Origin: Augochlora pura
Taxonomy: Eukaryota > Arthropoda > Insecta > Hymenoptera > Halictidae
Assembly (NCBI RefSeq): GCF_028453695.1
Contig: NC_135782.1
Location: 8,308,001 to 8,372,000, forward strand
Direction of reading: 5' to 3'
Length of the DNA: 64,000 nt
Shown here: positions 34,441 through 48,440 of the stretch, piece by piece
Position numbering within the stretch: position 1 is the stretch's first letter
Layout of the letters: the number at the start of each line of letters is the position of its first letter
Notes under the pieces: model-generated
Seen by the model: the letters and a program-made list of their open reading frames with translations, nothing else
What the model was told of the DNA's origin: nothing
The model's database searches: none
Program-made: the position numbers and the translations under genes

Positions 34441-37400
34441 TTTTTGTCGGAATAAACCAGACTCAGAGTTAATAATTAGATGAGAAGATAACTTTCAAAG
34501 AGCATTTCTGAAATAGCTATTATAATAAATAACATATAATAACGTGTTACACGTCAGGAAATAACATTATAATGTTAATGAAAATAATATTTTAAGTAAC
34601 GTTATTTCAAATATGCCAGGTCTGGGCGCGGTGAGTCAACGCACGGGAACGGCGACGAATCATCGTCAATTTCACCAGCGCGCTAAGCTATGCCAACCAG
34701 CGCGGTGCGGCGCGGCGCGGCTCGGCTCGGCTCGGCGACCAGTGACGTAATCGCATCGCGAAGGCACCATTGGCCCTTTTATCGCGCCCGTCGCCGCAAG
34801 AACGATCTGCTTTTCTGCAATGCAAAAGAAGGGGAAGGAGTAACGATCCTCGGGTGCCGATTTCCCACATACGCAACGAGTCGCCGCCACTTCCAGGTAG
34901 CCAGTGATAATTTCCTCTTTGCATATCCGCCGACGTTCTGCCAGCGCGTGTCAATGCCTTCGTTTCTTCAAACAGACCCCGCTGATCCCTTTCTTGCCTT
35001 CCTCGCAGCTCTTCGTATCATTCTACCAGCTCGCTGTATCATTATCCACGCCCAACGTTCGAGCCATTCAATTCCGAGGCGAATGATATATATAGAATGT
35101 AGTAATTTTCTCCGAATAGTAAGAGCCGAGGTGTTAAACCTATGAGGAGACAGTAGAAAATCGGATTTAATTATTATACCATATATTAACCGTTTGGTTT
35201 CGGAGAATTTTCTCAGATCTCAGCGCGTTTGTTCGTCAATTAATAACCAACCTCACAAGCAAAATGCTATGTTGGAAAATGTTGTAGTTCTAGTTTCAAT
35301 TTTATTCACGATGATATTTCAAATATTGTTCTTAGACGGCTGACCATGGTTTAAATTTTTTTTCTGCAACGTAATACGAATAATGCGTTTGAGAAAATGA
35401 ACGAGCTTGATTACCTTGCTCGAGTTATCTACAATCGTATTGGACCTTGTGCATACTTGAAAATTGACGTAAGTAGAATTACCCTGGCAGAATAAGTCGC
35501 AATTAACAAAACAGGGCACTCTGTTGGCGTTTTTTCAAAAATCGAACAATGTTTCTGCTGAGATTTTTCGCGTATCTGTAACGTTCAAGCGAACCGAACG
35601 TTCTATGTTGCTAGAGCTGGCGGCATGTAAGATGGAAGAAGCATGCACCGTAATATGTTACAAGGACACGATAGTTGTCGCAGCTGCCATACTCGTATCG
35701 GCGATATTTCTTCTATACTGAACTGTTAAGTGTCACTGTCCGTAACAGAGGAAAAGACTTTTTCTGCACAGGAAAGTTAGCTCTCTGGTGGTGGCGCCTC
35801 GCTTCGTCAAGGTACATACTTTGTCACGATCCAGACAATGATCCTATAAAGAGGACTATTTGTCAGAGGTCTGTACGTTTTATAATTCCTCTATTCCTGC
35901 ATTTTTTATTTCGATGTTCGGTACGAAAAAATACGCAATAATTCACTCATAGACACTTTAAAATATAAGGTTCTCGGTGTACTATCACAACAGTTTTTAT
36001 GGCTGTTTTGTACGCATCTAAACCACGATTGATATGTAATCTTATGCGCGAATATTTACAACACGCTTATCTGAAACTTGCTTGCGTGGAAACTCTTTTT
36101 AAAAATCGTTATATCATGTTTGAAAATAATTTTACTTGTATAATTATGAAATTGTTAAATATGGAAAAATTCTGTTCTATTTCATATGCACAAAATGCAC
36201 CAAGTTATATGAAATGGATATACTATAATTAATTTTGAATTTTGAATTAAAATGGCTGCGACTGCGAAGGGTGAATAGGCTGTTGGTAAGTGATAAGAGA
36301 TCGGACAAAGAGGAACGCGCGCAGAAACTAGCAATGAATTATCCGTAATCGTAAAACAATCGATCTCTGATTCACAATGCAGTATCAAGAAAGGAGTAGC
36401 ACGACTTTGAAACATCTATCGCTTTGCCTTCATCGGGCCCGCAACGACGATGGCTAAACGACTGTTTGAAACACTTTACTGTCTCTTAGAGCTCTCATTT
36501 CGTGCTGCCGAGTTTCAGCAACATCGGAGGGGAACAAGAAACCGGTCGTTCCCACGATACATCGCTCGCCGATGCTGAAAAACTAAAAATAAAAGCTAAC
36601 GAGTTAAATTAAAATGTTTCCTGCTTATCTCCGTTCAGCGGACACAGTGATGCAGAGTTATCCTCGTCAATTCCTGGAACCTGAGGAACGAGAGACCTAT
36701 GCTTCGCGCTGTTATCCCCACGAGATGCACAGCAAAGGTGACAACGAATTAAGAAACAATAACTTTAAATACAACTTGTCTCTTGTGTGATCTTATTTTT
36801 GTTTACACTGATTAAAAACAGCATATATCGCAATTGACTCGCATCTTAACAAAACTGTACGATTAGTGGACAGAAGATACTACAAAAACTTGAAATCTCT
36901 TGATTAATACTGTTAATGAGTTAGTAATAGTAGAAAATTCTCCAAACGTTTCTATTGCTTCAAGATTGATCTACTAATGTTTGTCAGAAACGCATTGAAT
37001 CCGTAACTTACTGATTAATCCCTTAATCAGCCTTAACGATGTGTTGTCGTTTCGTAACATAGTGTAGATCGATTAAAATGTGCACAAACTTACGTTCATT
37101 AGAATGTACAAGTTAACAATATATAAAGTATTTGACAAATCTACATGTAATCGATTTACCGTTAAATATCGACAAGATATCGATGTAAGATTCAGAATCG
37201 ATAGTTCCCGGATCTAATTGAACGTCGCGTCCAAAACAGTATGTTGTTTACCTTCCTACCATGTGGAAGCTCGACGACCGTCGGGAAATGTTTCGAGGGA
37301 ACTTTTGAGGAATTACGCATCGTGGAAACTCGACTTAAGGTTCGCCAGTTTACGAAACGATATTCCAGATTCGTGGTGTTCCGTCGAAGTGCGGAACGAC

Positions 37401-40400
37401 CTTAACGCAGCCATTGAAAAGCCGATCGTGGAGAGGATCGTGTCGGGGCTTGGTCATCTTTCCTTCTCCGACGTTCGGCGCAGTGTGTTCGAGAAGTTTA
37501 TTCTAGGACGACGAAATTCACAATAACGATCCGAGAGAGTGCCGAGGCCTCAGACGAGCTCGAGATATTTCTGCGCGACGAATTAGCAAGTTCGGCTGCG
37601 ATATACATGTGTGTCGGTTTGTCGCTGTCGACATCGTCGTTGGCGGCGCGGGAGAGGGCGCGAAGACGGAAAGAAGGAGAGCCGGAGACGTCGCGAACGT
37701 GGAAATGCGAAACAAACGGGGAATATGGGAGAGTGCGAGTCGAGCGGAAATGTGCCGAGTCAAACGGAAATATATAGAGTCAAACGAAGACGTACAGAGT
37801 CGAACGGAAAACGGATGGAGCCTTAGCACTTTGATCAACAAGATTTAGACGAGGACTATTACATTCGTTTCAATTACTAATCATAATTAGACGATTGAAA
37901 TATTGCCGTTAATGAGAAAATATTGTATAAAAAATATTGAACACCATGAGAAAATTCTTATCGGAATTGCATTGAATTATCCTTTGAAATCCACTAAATT
38001 ATTGTCTATTTCAATTTATGATTAAACTGCGGATTTTCATTCATAACAAAACTGTGTAAACGAAACACAGAATAATTTCAGGTTTCTTGAAAGAAGAAGT
38101 CGTAAACAGAAACGTATTGTATTCTGAATTTGTATTTCCTAATACTGCGTGTAATATAGTATTAAAGCACCAGTTAATTCATTCGAGTTCGGGTACAGTT
38201 TTAATTAAAAAAAATTCAATCGGTGAGGTGCAAACAAAGTTACTTTTAAACTGGAGAAAACTGGGAATGTGCTGAAATCGTGGGAGAACTATAACACGGT
38301 GTACTGATCGCGCAAAAACGAAGCGACGCTATCTATCGTGGTAGACAAACGTTGCGACAAAAAGCCAATTATACTTTGTTCCCAGAGAGTAAGGTGAGAG
38401 GAAAAAGTGCTGTCGGTGGAAGTAACTGGAAGACATTGGATTACGATGTTAGCGAGACAAATCGGATGTATCATTGGTTTCGCTGAATCGGTATTAGTAT
38501 CAAATTGACTCACGAACCATTTACCTGGTTCGTAGAATGACGCATGTTCATTACGATCGCGCCGAATTCTTTCTCCTCGCTATCTATCTTGCTCCCACTA
38601 GATTATACTGAATCACACTTGAAAGCAAGATCGACGAACGCGAAGGACAGTTCTCTGCATCCTTTACGAGCAGTTGCGCTCCGCAACTTGACGACAGGTT
38701 TTCCTTGCCTCGCTTAGTCAATCTCCGTTGATAATTACGGCCACGTGTCGAGAGAATGTGTCTTTAATGAAGAAACTATCGAACGGTTCGTGCCTGAAAA
38801 AACGTGCAACTACGGCATTCTTGTTAACCTGAATTTTGGCTACTTGTTATTTTAATCAATTCATACTTTTTCCGTATAGACACGTTAATCAGAGATACCT
38901 ACGCTAAAAATAAAGCGCCAGTAATAAATATCTAATCGCTATTCACGACTCTGTAAGAATATGTATTTTTCTACCGATGATCTCTTGAATAAATAACGTC
39001 AATTTTTCGGATCGATTGCCGGCTTATTCGTGGACATGATTTATTATTGTACGACCTATATAGAAATGAAATTGGTTGGCAGTTAATTTGGATATTGTGA
39101 AATTGTTTTGTAATTAATTAAATCACGGATGTAATTGAACCGTAGTTTTATTTGATGTGTTTACTGTTTAAGAAGTATGATTTGTCTTCATCTTTGTCGG
39201 CGACGCGTGGGGGCTAATATTCAGAATTTTAAAAAGTCTCCATCTTTAAGAAAAATATTGAAAAGATGTTACATACTAGAGCGTAGTAGATTTTGGATTC
39301 GCGCGCTTCCAACGAAACGGTAAAAGATATTGAATAACGAATTATCTGACGAGGAATTAAACACAATTTGTCCAACGCTTACCGAAACCCATTCCAACCG
39401 TACGAATTGCATGAATGCGCCCTTTAACCAGCAACAAGTGTCGCTTAAAATCAATTGTCAATAGCGCGCGTGAAATGAGATGAATACGACGAGAAGAATT
39501 TGTTGGTTGAGCAACGATAATGAGCTTACGGTGTTCATGGGATTGCGGGACTCGTTACGGCAACGAGGACCGCCAATTACGACGAAAGTGTGACGACTCT
39601 TCAAGCGTCCCGAAAACTCTTGTAACTGATAAAAAAAACTTGTTTGCTGAGCTAAAGCGATCAAGTACGATCTTCAAACGCGCAACGTTTTACGATTATT
39701 TATTCATAACAATTGTTTATACAGTGAGGCACTATAAGGCAAAGATTAAGTGTTAGAAGGAAACTTAGGTGTTGATAGGCACTTTCCAATGCTATAAGCC
39801 ATAAACTCGTGTTTAGGTACTGTTCTAGGACGAATGTCCGAGGATATAAATAGCTTTCGGTGATGTTAAGAATATTTAACTCTCTGTTGTAGTTTATAAA
39901 TCCGTGTGAAAATGTTTAAAAATATGACGGATCAATAAGCAATAATAATCAATTTCTTAGTCTCTAATTAGAACACACTGCGATTTGTTTTAATTCACAG
40001 ATATGCTGTATTCTGATATGATAGTTGAATAAATTCATTCTGTGAATCAGCTGTAATACTTTCCGATTCATCACACGGATCGTTAAAGTTTAGTTTTAAT
40101 TAACTGTATCGAAGACTGCTTATCATTGTTCTCGATCCATAGCGGTAACATCGAAGCCGCTTATGGCACAGATGGTAAGAATCTGTTGCAACATCGAGAA
40201 CCGACGCTACTTATACATATTAAATTTTGTGATTAGCTGTAGACGGTGCTTATAGTAACTGTAGTAAAAAGAAATGGACCCGCATAATTAGAGTGATCCA
40301 AAGCACCCGGTTATCCGATGACGCGTCGTTACGAAACTTGCAAAAGTGACCTAAATCCCGGGTACGGGCGGCAATATCTTAGAGGCATGTTTAGAATGGT

Positions 40401-41030
40401 CTGAAGATAGCGGCGAACGCTGAATGGCGTCGCCAGGACAATTGACTTGCAACTTAATTTTTCGTCAATACAGGCATCACTGCCGACTTGATCTCCGGCT
40501 TTAGATATCGCTCGATCGCAGCCGTTAATTATACAATGCGAAAAACTCGTAATCCAGAAAAAATATGCACATCGGCCTTTTGCGTAATGTTCTTCGAAAG
40601 TGCGAACTCGCTTTGCTACAACGTGTTCCGGATTCGTCGAAGATGTTGCATAATTTTCATCACAAAAAGTAGATTCGAACTCGTATCTAGTAACAAAACA
40701 AAAATTGAACGAACATAATTACAGTTTTACATTAACGTCTTGAACATTTGTAAAATTATAATAATTATTCGTCCATCCATATTAATTGATCTTCTGCTAT
40801 CAACGATTTCCAAATATGCAACCAAATCGACGTAATAGCGATTAAACTCTTCTCTTTAATCGTAGATTTCTTTTCCCAAAAATCCTCCTCGGTACTAGAA
40901 ATAAATAGCTTGCTGAAAATTGTCAAGGTTATATTTAAGGCTTTGACTATGTTTCAAAAATAATCTATGTCGTACAATTTGAATTCAATTAAATTAAGTA
41001 TTTCGGTTTTATACAATGTTCGAGCTCGTT
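34440..41030. other. AT-rich sequence with CpG-rich patches, no gene recognised
   Basis: CpG-rich patches lie at 34620-35060 (with CGGCG/CTCGG reiterations near 34710) and 37210-37840. A four-copy 20-bp repeat is in the latter. The remainder is featureless AT-rich DNA. Confidence 0.45.
37737..37814. repeat. four-copy 20-bp tandem repeat
   Basis: Units starting GAGTC[A/G]AACGG or a close variant begin at 37737, 37757, 37777 and 37797. The period is exact although the units have diverged. Confidence 0.9.
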
Positions 41031-42560
41031 GCTTTGGCAGTCGAAGTGTTAACGTCTCGAAAAAGGTATCAGTTTTACGTGGTTCCCATGAAACCAGAAC
41101 GAACGGCGGTACTATTCCGAGAAGCATACTTGGAGACTCGCATAACGATCGCGGCATATCTATAGTCGCGTCTAAAGGGCAACGAAAACGGATGTAAACA
41201 AGTTGGTGAACACTTACACGCACGACACCGCTGTGAATTCGCAGATACTGCGAGGCTCGTCGTTGACTTATTGGTAGTCAGCCAATAGCATTGTCCCCGT
41301 TTGTTAGCGACGCAACGACGGCGCCCATTGGCACCGGCATATAACCGAAAAAACAACCGCACTGATTTTTCCCTCTATTGTGTCCCGAAGAGCGGATCGG
41401 TTCTCTCTTCCACTCCGTTGTTTACCGGCGATATTTCACCCGACTTTGTTCACCTTTGCTATCGAGCACACCGAGTCACAAGAAAAACCTCACACACGCG
41501 CGTACACGCAAGGTTAAGTCTGAGGAAAAAAAAGTCACGTTGGTAACCGTTCGGCCGTCGTCGACAGCGTGCCTAGAAAACGTCCTTGATTTCCTTGATA
41601 CTCCCGATCGGCGGGATCGTGCGCACGTTGATTTCCGCGATTCCGGTCGAGCTGCTTCGAAGACCGTTACCGAGAAGAAGCGGGACCAACGGCGAGACGC
41701 TGAAACGTCGATCGCAATTTTCGATCGCAAGGCGTCCGTGTAGATAAGCGTGCTGACGATGCAAACCGATTCTCTATCTCTATCGCATTGGAAAGAAAGC
41801 ACATTTAGCGGTGGACTCGCGTGCCGCCAGTGACACACGAGCCGCGCGAGTGGAACGATCGCATGGAAGTTTTTCCGGTGCGGCAACACGTAATCGTTGA
41901 CGACGCGACTCGATGTCGGCTGGAAAAAGTCGTCGGCAACCAACGAGGCTTTCGTCTAACTCACCCCGTGATCGAGCCGAGCGGTACCACGTGTCCGCTC
42001 GACTACAAGGATCTACTTTGTTTCCCAGGTGTTGCTGGAACCACTCCGCGCGCGGTCGCAGCGCGTCGAATTTCAAAATCTCGACTAAACCACGATCGAG
42101 TGACCCGTGAACCCGCAACCACACCGAACAACCGTGCGGACGATGGTAATCAGAGAGCCAGCTACTTTGTCCTTTTCTCCAACGGTTACGCCGAAAAAAA
42201 CCATTCTCTCCCACGACACGCTGGCTCACGTCCCGCCGCGTACTGCGAACGCGAGCTGTGCCGGTCGACTCGAGCGCCACGCTCGATCAGCGCGGAAATC
42301 GACGGCGCACGAACCTATCCGGAGATTCACGAGCCAAGCAAACCCAAGAGAGAGATTACCCGGCGGAGTCCGCGGAATTCGTTTCCTCTTTTCGCGAGCA
42401 AGTACTATTTCGCGAACGTCTCGCCGATACCAGCCGATACCGGGCGATACCTGCCGATATGCATTTTTCACTAGTCTCGTCCGATTAGTCAGTCTGCGAC
42501 GGTGAACACCGCCGTCGCGATACCGATCGAGAGATGCTTTCAGCGATGAGCTTCCTCGCC
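41030..42560. other. long CpG-rich block
   Basis: About 1.5 kb of CpG-rich sequence with overlapping open frames on both strands (up to 217 codons plus, 166 codons minus). Neither begins with a convincing ATG or resembles a family I know. The block resembles an unmethylated promoter region; an Imp distal promoter is one possibility. Confidence 0.35.
42423..42462. repeat. four-copy 10-bp tandem repeat
   Basis: GCCGATACC plus one variable base, repeated four times with exact 10-bp spacing. Confidence 0.9.
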
Positions 42561-45301
42561 TGACTAATTCGTCGAGTGTTTTTGTTTCGACAATAACGAT
42601 CCCGCGTAATATTTTTCGCCTTCCTCGACTGTTAGTTATTTACGTTTCACGTTGTTCTGTTACCTATCTTCGCATACGTACATACAATTGTTTCTTTTTC
42701 CTATTATTCTCAAATTATATTCTTATGAATTCTGAAATGTCTAACTTGATGGTCCTCTTCAAATCGAACATCTAACTTATTTCCATTACAACTAAAGATA
42801 GAGAAAAGTGACTCGAACGGATTTCGAATGGTTTGAAGACATACATCTGATAAATAGATATGCAACTACGAAATGCATTTCTATATAATGTAGAAATGTT
42901 TGCACGTAGGAAAACTATTTTAATTGGTCTATGGATCCAAATAATTTTGCGTGCCAATGCTCGCTTTCATTTTTATACGATTTCGAAAGTATTTCGTGAG
43001 CATCGATATTATCAAAGGCTGCCGAAACCATTCGCGTTGTTGAGTCACGATCTAATTGAAAATCAGCTCTATCGAAGTTCCTCGCAGTCGATTATAAAAC
43101 TTGGCGAGTCACTCAGGGATCGCTTTCTTCCCTAGCGTTTTGCGGGAGCGTGATGAGTGTTTCTGCGAGAGCGGAATTTGAGAACATAATGATGGTGATT
43201 TGAAAACAAGCATAACCAATCAGGGAAGAAGACGAACGAGTCGCCCGTAAGGGTACGCCCGGCGCTTTTTATCGACGGCTCGTTATTATTGAGGCTTGGA
43301 GGGGTGTGTTATAATCGCGAATTTTTAGCGGATCGGAAGCCACTCGATTGCGGTCGTTGCGGCGTACGAGCATTCCGAATTTCAGTCACGAGGAAAATAT
43401 ATTTTTCAAAGCTTGACGGAGAAGCTGAGAATCGGGATGAATTAAATTCGAATGACCAGATGAAACGAGAACAGGTTGGAATCGGCTTCCAAGAAAAACG
43501 AGCACGCCAAACGAATTATCGCATGTCTCCAATTTTAATAAGCAGCGTTAACGGATTAGCGGTAGGTTAAGGGTGGAATCGCGTGATTCTGCGATAGGCA
43601 TACTTTTCCACGCGATCCTCCGGCAACTGGGGGTTCCGGGCGACGCATACGCACATATACATAATACTTGCTTGCACCGTTTTCGATACGTCGCTTAAAA
43701 AGCCCCGAAAATATCTAAACTGAATGCGGGGACCAATCGCGGAATAGTCGGGGGTGGGGTCGTTTCAATACATTCGGTGAAAACAAGCAACATCCGAATA
43801 CGTTCTATTCACGTGCACTCCCTCGCCTTCTCTTTCTGCTCTCCGAATCTGCCTCCGCTTTCTCTCTTTTTAAATTGATTTCGCAAGTCGGCGTACCATT
43901 CAACATGAATTTTTCCTAATTGATCAATATCCCGGACTCGATGGCTCGACCATGCGTACGGCTGCCTGCCGAAGAAAGGGGAGAGAACGTGGACAGAAAA
44001 ACACGGGTTGCACGAGTAATTTTGCTTGCGCGTAAAAACGAGCGACCGCTCGCGGGTCTCTGGCTTCTACGCCTCTCCTGCAAGTGATTTCCCCATTGTA
44101 TCGAATTCTTTGTGCATTACCCGCGTATACGGGTTGCCTCGCCGAAACGTTGCCCGCGAACCGTTTACGAGCGACGCGTTTCGCTTCAAAAATCCAACGC
44201 GATTGCCCGAACCTAGGAACCATCGATTATTAACATCAAACTATTCATTTCTGCGCGATCCAATTTTTTTTCAAATCGAAAAATTCTTGAACTTGAACAA
44301 TCTGTTCACGTAAGAGATAGATGAAGCTTCTGTATCTTGAAAATTATCGTAATTAAAAATTTTTTCTTTTTTAACTACGTGACAAAAGTTTTTCACAGAA
44401 TCATAGTCATAATTAGACTGTGGATTTTTATGCAAAATATAAATTAAAATATAAAGTCTGCACTAATTGCTTAGTACAGGAGTTGATTTCTATTCGTAAT
44501 CATCTTAATAAGTTGATCATAATAAACGGTAGCATTGAATTCATTTAAAGTTTTTGCTGTCTCACATTTGATTTATTCATTTCAATTCGAATTTAATATT
44601 CGCAGTCTACTTGTAGTAATATCACGAACGGTGAAATGGTCAGAAGTCGGCCATTTTGACCAAATCGGATGAAGTTACGCTATTATAGGACGACTGTGTT
44701 TACATCGACGTTTTATTAAAAATCAAATGAAAAGTTACTGGAAAGACCACGCGTGCACAGTCAGGTGAGCGATATATACGCAAGCAATTGTTTCGTGTCG
44801 AATCGACCGAAAACGTTCGAAAGCACGTACAGATCCATGGTCTACAGGAAGAACAAAATAATTGAACCGATTTCTGATGTTAGTCAGAAGAAACACAGGT
44901 GACCGCCGATTGTGTACGGTCTCGCGCGCCCTGCACAATCGTAGCGAGTAAGGAGCGCGTGGAACAACGGCCGGCGATTAATTAAACGCGCGACGTCTCG
45001 TGGACGAGAATTAACAATTTCGCCGAGGCTTCTTGTTAGAGCGCGTCGCGCGGAGGCTTTTGTGGCTGTCAATCGGCGCGCAAGAACTGTGAATGAAGAT
45101 GAACAGGAGATAATTCCCGGCCGAAGGACTGGGCCCTGGGTAACCCTGCCAGCGGGGCGATGTGTTTCCTTTTTGTGCCGGGGTGCTGAGCATGCACGCG
45201 AGGCGAGGCGAGGCGGCCAGTGCCGCGCGAGGAACGCGCGTGATATCGCGACATTAAAAATCACCAGCAAAAAGAGCACAAAAAGATGGAAAGGCAGTGA
45301 G

Positions 45302-45344
<43 letters not shown>

Positions 45345-46890
45345 AAGAGAAACTGGCGCATCTTCTGATGCATCGGGGTGGTAACAGCTGTTGAAGCAGC
45401 TGCCACGTGGCCGGCAGACACCTATGATTGTCGGGGATCGTGTTCGAAATTTTTTCTCCTACTGTTTACAATGGATACGCGTTTCCCGCGCGTTGCACGG
45501 TGTACATGCACGCGGAGGGAATACGATTTCGCCGGTGGAAACGGATTCGAGCTGGTGGCCGCAGGTTGCTTCCCCCTGACCGTGACTCGTTAACTTTATT
45601 AATCGCACGGGAGACGCCATTCGATTGCTTGATTGCGCGTTGCGAATCATCGGTAGAGCGTCATCCTCGGGTTTCTTCACCCGTCGAACCGTCGCATTAT
45701 GCGGCAAGGGGCACCTAAAAGTGGTCGCATGTCCCCGGTTCACAAGTACCCTCGAAACTACAATAGTACTATACAGATAATGAATTGAACATTCGACTAA
45801 CTTTGAATATCTATAATGCTTTGAAATCTATTAGAACGAATTCATTATTTCATACTTATTACTGCAACCGCAGAATTGAAAAATGGCTGTGAATTCTTGC
45901 GAATTTCTCAGTTCTATTGTCTAAAAGCCATAAGTCATTTTATGCTTTGCATAACATCGGAACCTTTAGTAACAAGCTCCAGGTATAGTAATAAAAATAA
46001 GATAATAATGAATAATGATATTATGCAATTGCTCAACATTCATTTGCTAATATCAATAAACTACTTTATCAACTGGCAATAAACAAGTTTTTAAGCGATG
46101 ACGATTTTTGTCACATTTTTAAAAGGAACAGCGCACCGTTGCCGGCGTCACAATTAATGCTTAATATCCGTTCGGCGGTGTGCTCGAGGATGCGAGCGCG
46201 CCCGATGCGAAACTGGTATCTCGTTCGTAGCGAGACATGGTATCAAGATTAGTCTACTCGTGGGCACATACGGGTGTACGATAATACGATAAAGAACAAA
46301 CTGTTCGTGCGTATACCCGGCGTGTTATCCGGTCGGCAGGTGAGTCCGGGGAATCGGTTGGCGAAACCACGATTACTGTTCCTTTTTTTTCCCGCCGTCT
46401 TCCTTTCTCTCCTCTTTCTTCGACCGCCGCAATAAGAACGGTCCGCTGCTGTCGGCGGCCTCGCGACAAAAGTGCGCGCTCCGAGCGCGATTTCGGTAGG
46501 CAAGAAAACGCCGTCGCGTCGCGTCGACACGCGCCCCTGTTTCTATGTATCAGCCGTTTAATCCCGGTAACCGAAATGAAATACCTTCTTCTATAAGAGC
46601 TCTGCTCCGGTTATTGAACAAACGTGTATGGTATACGATAATTGCACGATAAAGTTGCATACTCGTTCAATTTTAGTGCTTCTCCGATAACAAAATTATA
46701 GACTCGAAGCAGTTAGAAAATCTATGTAATATACTATTGCAGTGTTCATATCGCAAGAATATCAGTATTATGTGTAATCGTCGGTTTCCCTATACTAATA
46801 ATATCTTGAAAATTGTACAAATTATAGAAGTTATGAAGGTACAACTTAATAATAATCGTACAATATCGATGTTTCGTATACCGGGTACAA
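42560..46890. other. mixed AT-rich and CpG-rich sequence, no gene recognised
   Basis: CpG-rich parts are at about 43130-44230, 44880-45760 and 46140-46560. A GA microsatellite is at 45302-45335. No family-like open frame or RNA gene is visible. Confidence 0.45.
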
Positions 46891-47544
46891 GTCTTTGCTG
46901 TGTCGCGCGCGCGAACACGTGTAATACGCGAAAACAAAACCGCGGAGAAAAATGCACGCATCCGTGTATCCGTGTACACGAATAATAAAATGCACGATGA
47001 TACGTACACGAAGAGTACAGATATACTTAATTCGCGAATACGCGATTCATGGATTCCGAGTATGTACACGTGTTCGAAACCGTAGACTGTACTGTATATA
47101 ACGCGGTGCTCGTAACGCGCGAAAGAAAAACGCACGAGCGATTTAACGAAGGGTTTCACGGATCTCCGTACGCGCGCGGCCGAAAAGACGCGCGAAGAGG
47201 AAGCGAGTCGCGAAGTGTCGTAAGTTCGCCAGCCACCCCTCGGAAGACGGAGAAAGAGGGAGGATGGGAGAAGATGGGAGACGAAGAGAGAGAAGCGGAA
47301 AAGAGAGAGAGAGCGCGCGCGAGAGAAAGAGAGAGAGAGGCGGGGGAGGCGAGTCCCGCGAGCAGATTTGAAAAGGCATCACGAGTCGATCCTGTTAAAC
47401 TTTTCGAGATGGGAAAACAATGGGGGTAAATGCTGTTTCGACAGGGAAGAAAAGAAGCAGGGTGCGGTAATCTCTCTCTCCCCGCGACCGGCGCCCCTGC
47501 TCCTCCTTCGTCCTCACTTTTCTCCTTGCCTCGTTCTCCACCGG

Positions 47545-47613
<69 letters not shown>

Positions 47614-48440
47614 CTGGCCATCTCGCTCGCCGCTGAAGGGTGGAAGAGGAGGAGGAGGCGGCGAAGGGTCTGACGGCCGACAATAGGCATCGAGGAAGTC
47701 GAAGTCGGGGATCTACGCGGAGAATAAAGAAGGACAGAGGAACGGTCGAAGCGGCGGCGCGAGAGGAAGAAGGACGGAGGCCGGTCGGGGAGGGAGAAGA
47801 AAGACGGATTCGGGGGTACACAGAAAGAAAGAGACCGCGCTGTGCAAAGGCAGCGTCGGTCCTAAGCCCAATTAGCAATTTAAGGCAATAAGCGGGCGCA
47901 CTCCCTTGGTTACGTTCCTGCATTCGGTATACTCGACATTATTTCAGAAGGGAGACGATTCCACTCTCTCTTACTCTCTCCCTCTCTCCTTCTCTCGCGC
48001 GCGCACTCTCCTCCCTGCACCGCCCCTGCCCGCGTCACTTCTTCCTCCACCGACTCCTCCACCTTTACATCGGTGAATCACATAAACATCGCGGAGGCAC
48101 CAAGCGTGGGTAGACAAATGCGAAGTGCATATATTCGGGGGGTGAAACGGGACCGTTCGTTCTTTTTCGGAAGTGCTCATACCACATTCACCCGGGGCTC
48201 TCTTAAATATTGAACTAACCCTCCGCGACCGGAATTGGATGCCGTTTCGGGACAAATTTGATGCGATAACGGTGCAGCAGAACGAAATTTTCCGCTACCA
48301 ACGATCGTTCAAATTAACTATGAATTCCTTGCGGAGGATCGTGGAGAAGGGTGGAATATCTGCTCTCTGCTGCTCCGCCCGCGTTTGTTATTTTACGTTT
48401 GGTCTTCTAAGCCTGCGTACATTTTGGATCCGCAGTTTGA
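46890..48440. other. CpG-rich block with opposing GA and CT tracts
   Basis: A GA-rich tract (47284-47342) is followed ~200 bp later by a pure CT tract (47546-47610). The long minus-strand open frame across it is mostly an Arg-Glu repeat read from CT. Confidence 0.5.
47546..47610. repeat. (CT)n microsatellite, ~65 bp
   Basis: Longest pure dinucleotide run in the window, about 32 units. Confidence 0.97.

Noticed and set aside
40671..40690. GATTCGAAC, resembling an inverted tRNA B box
   Set aside because: No A box or cloverleaf partners on either strand.
41821..42474. 217-codon open frame, plus strand
   Set aside because: It starts at GTG, not ATG, lies in a CpG-rich block with open frames on both strands, shows no domain I recognise and has no splice context.
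47156..47923. 255-codon open frame, minus strand
   Set aside because: Its core is an Arg-Glu repeat translated from the CT microsatellite; the rest is composition-driven.
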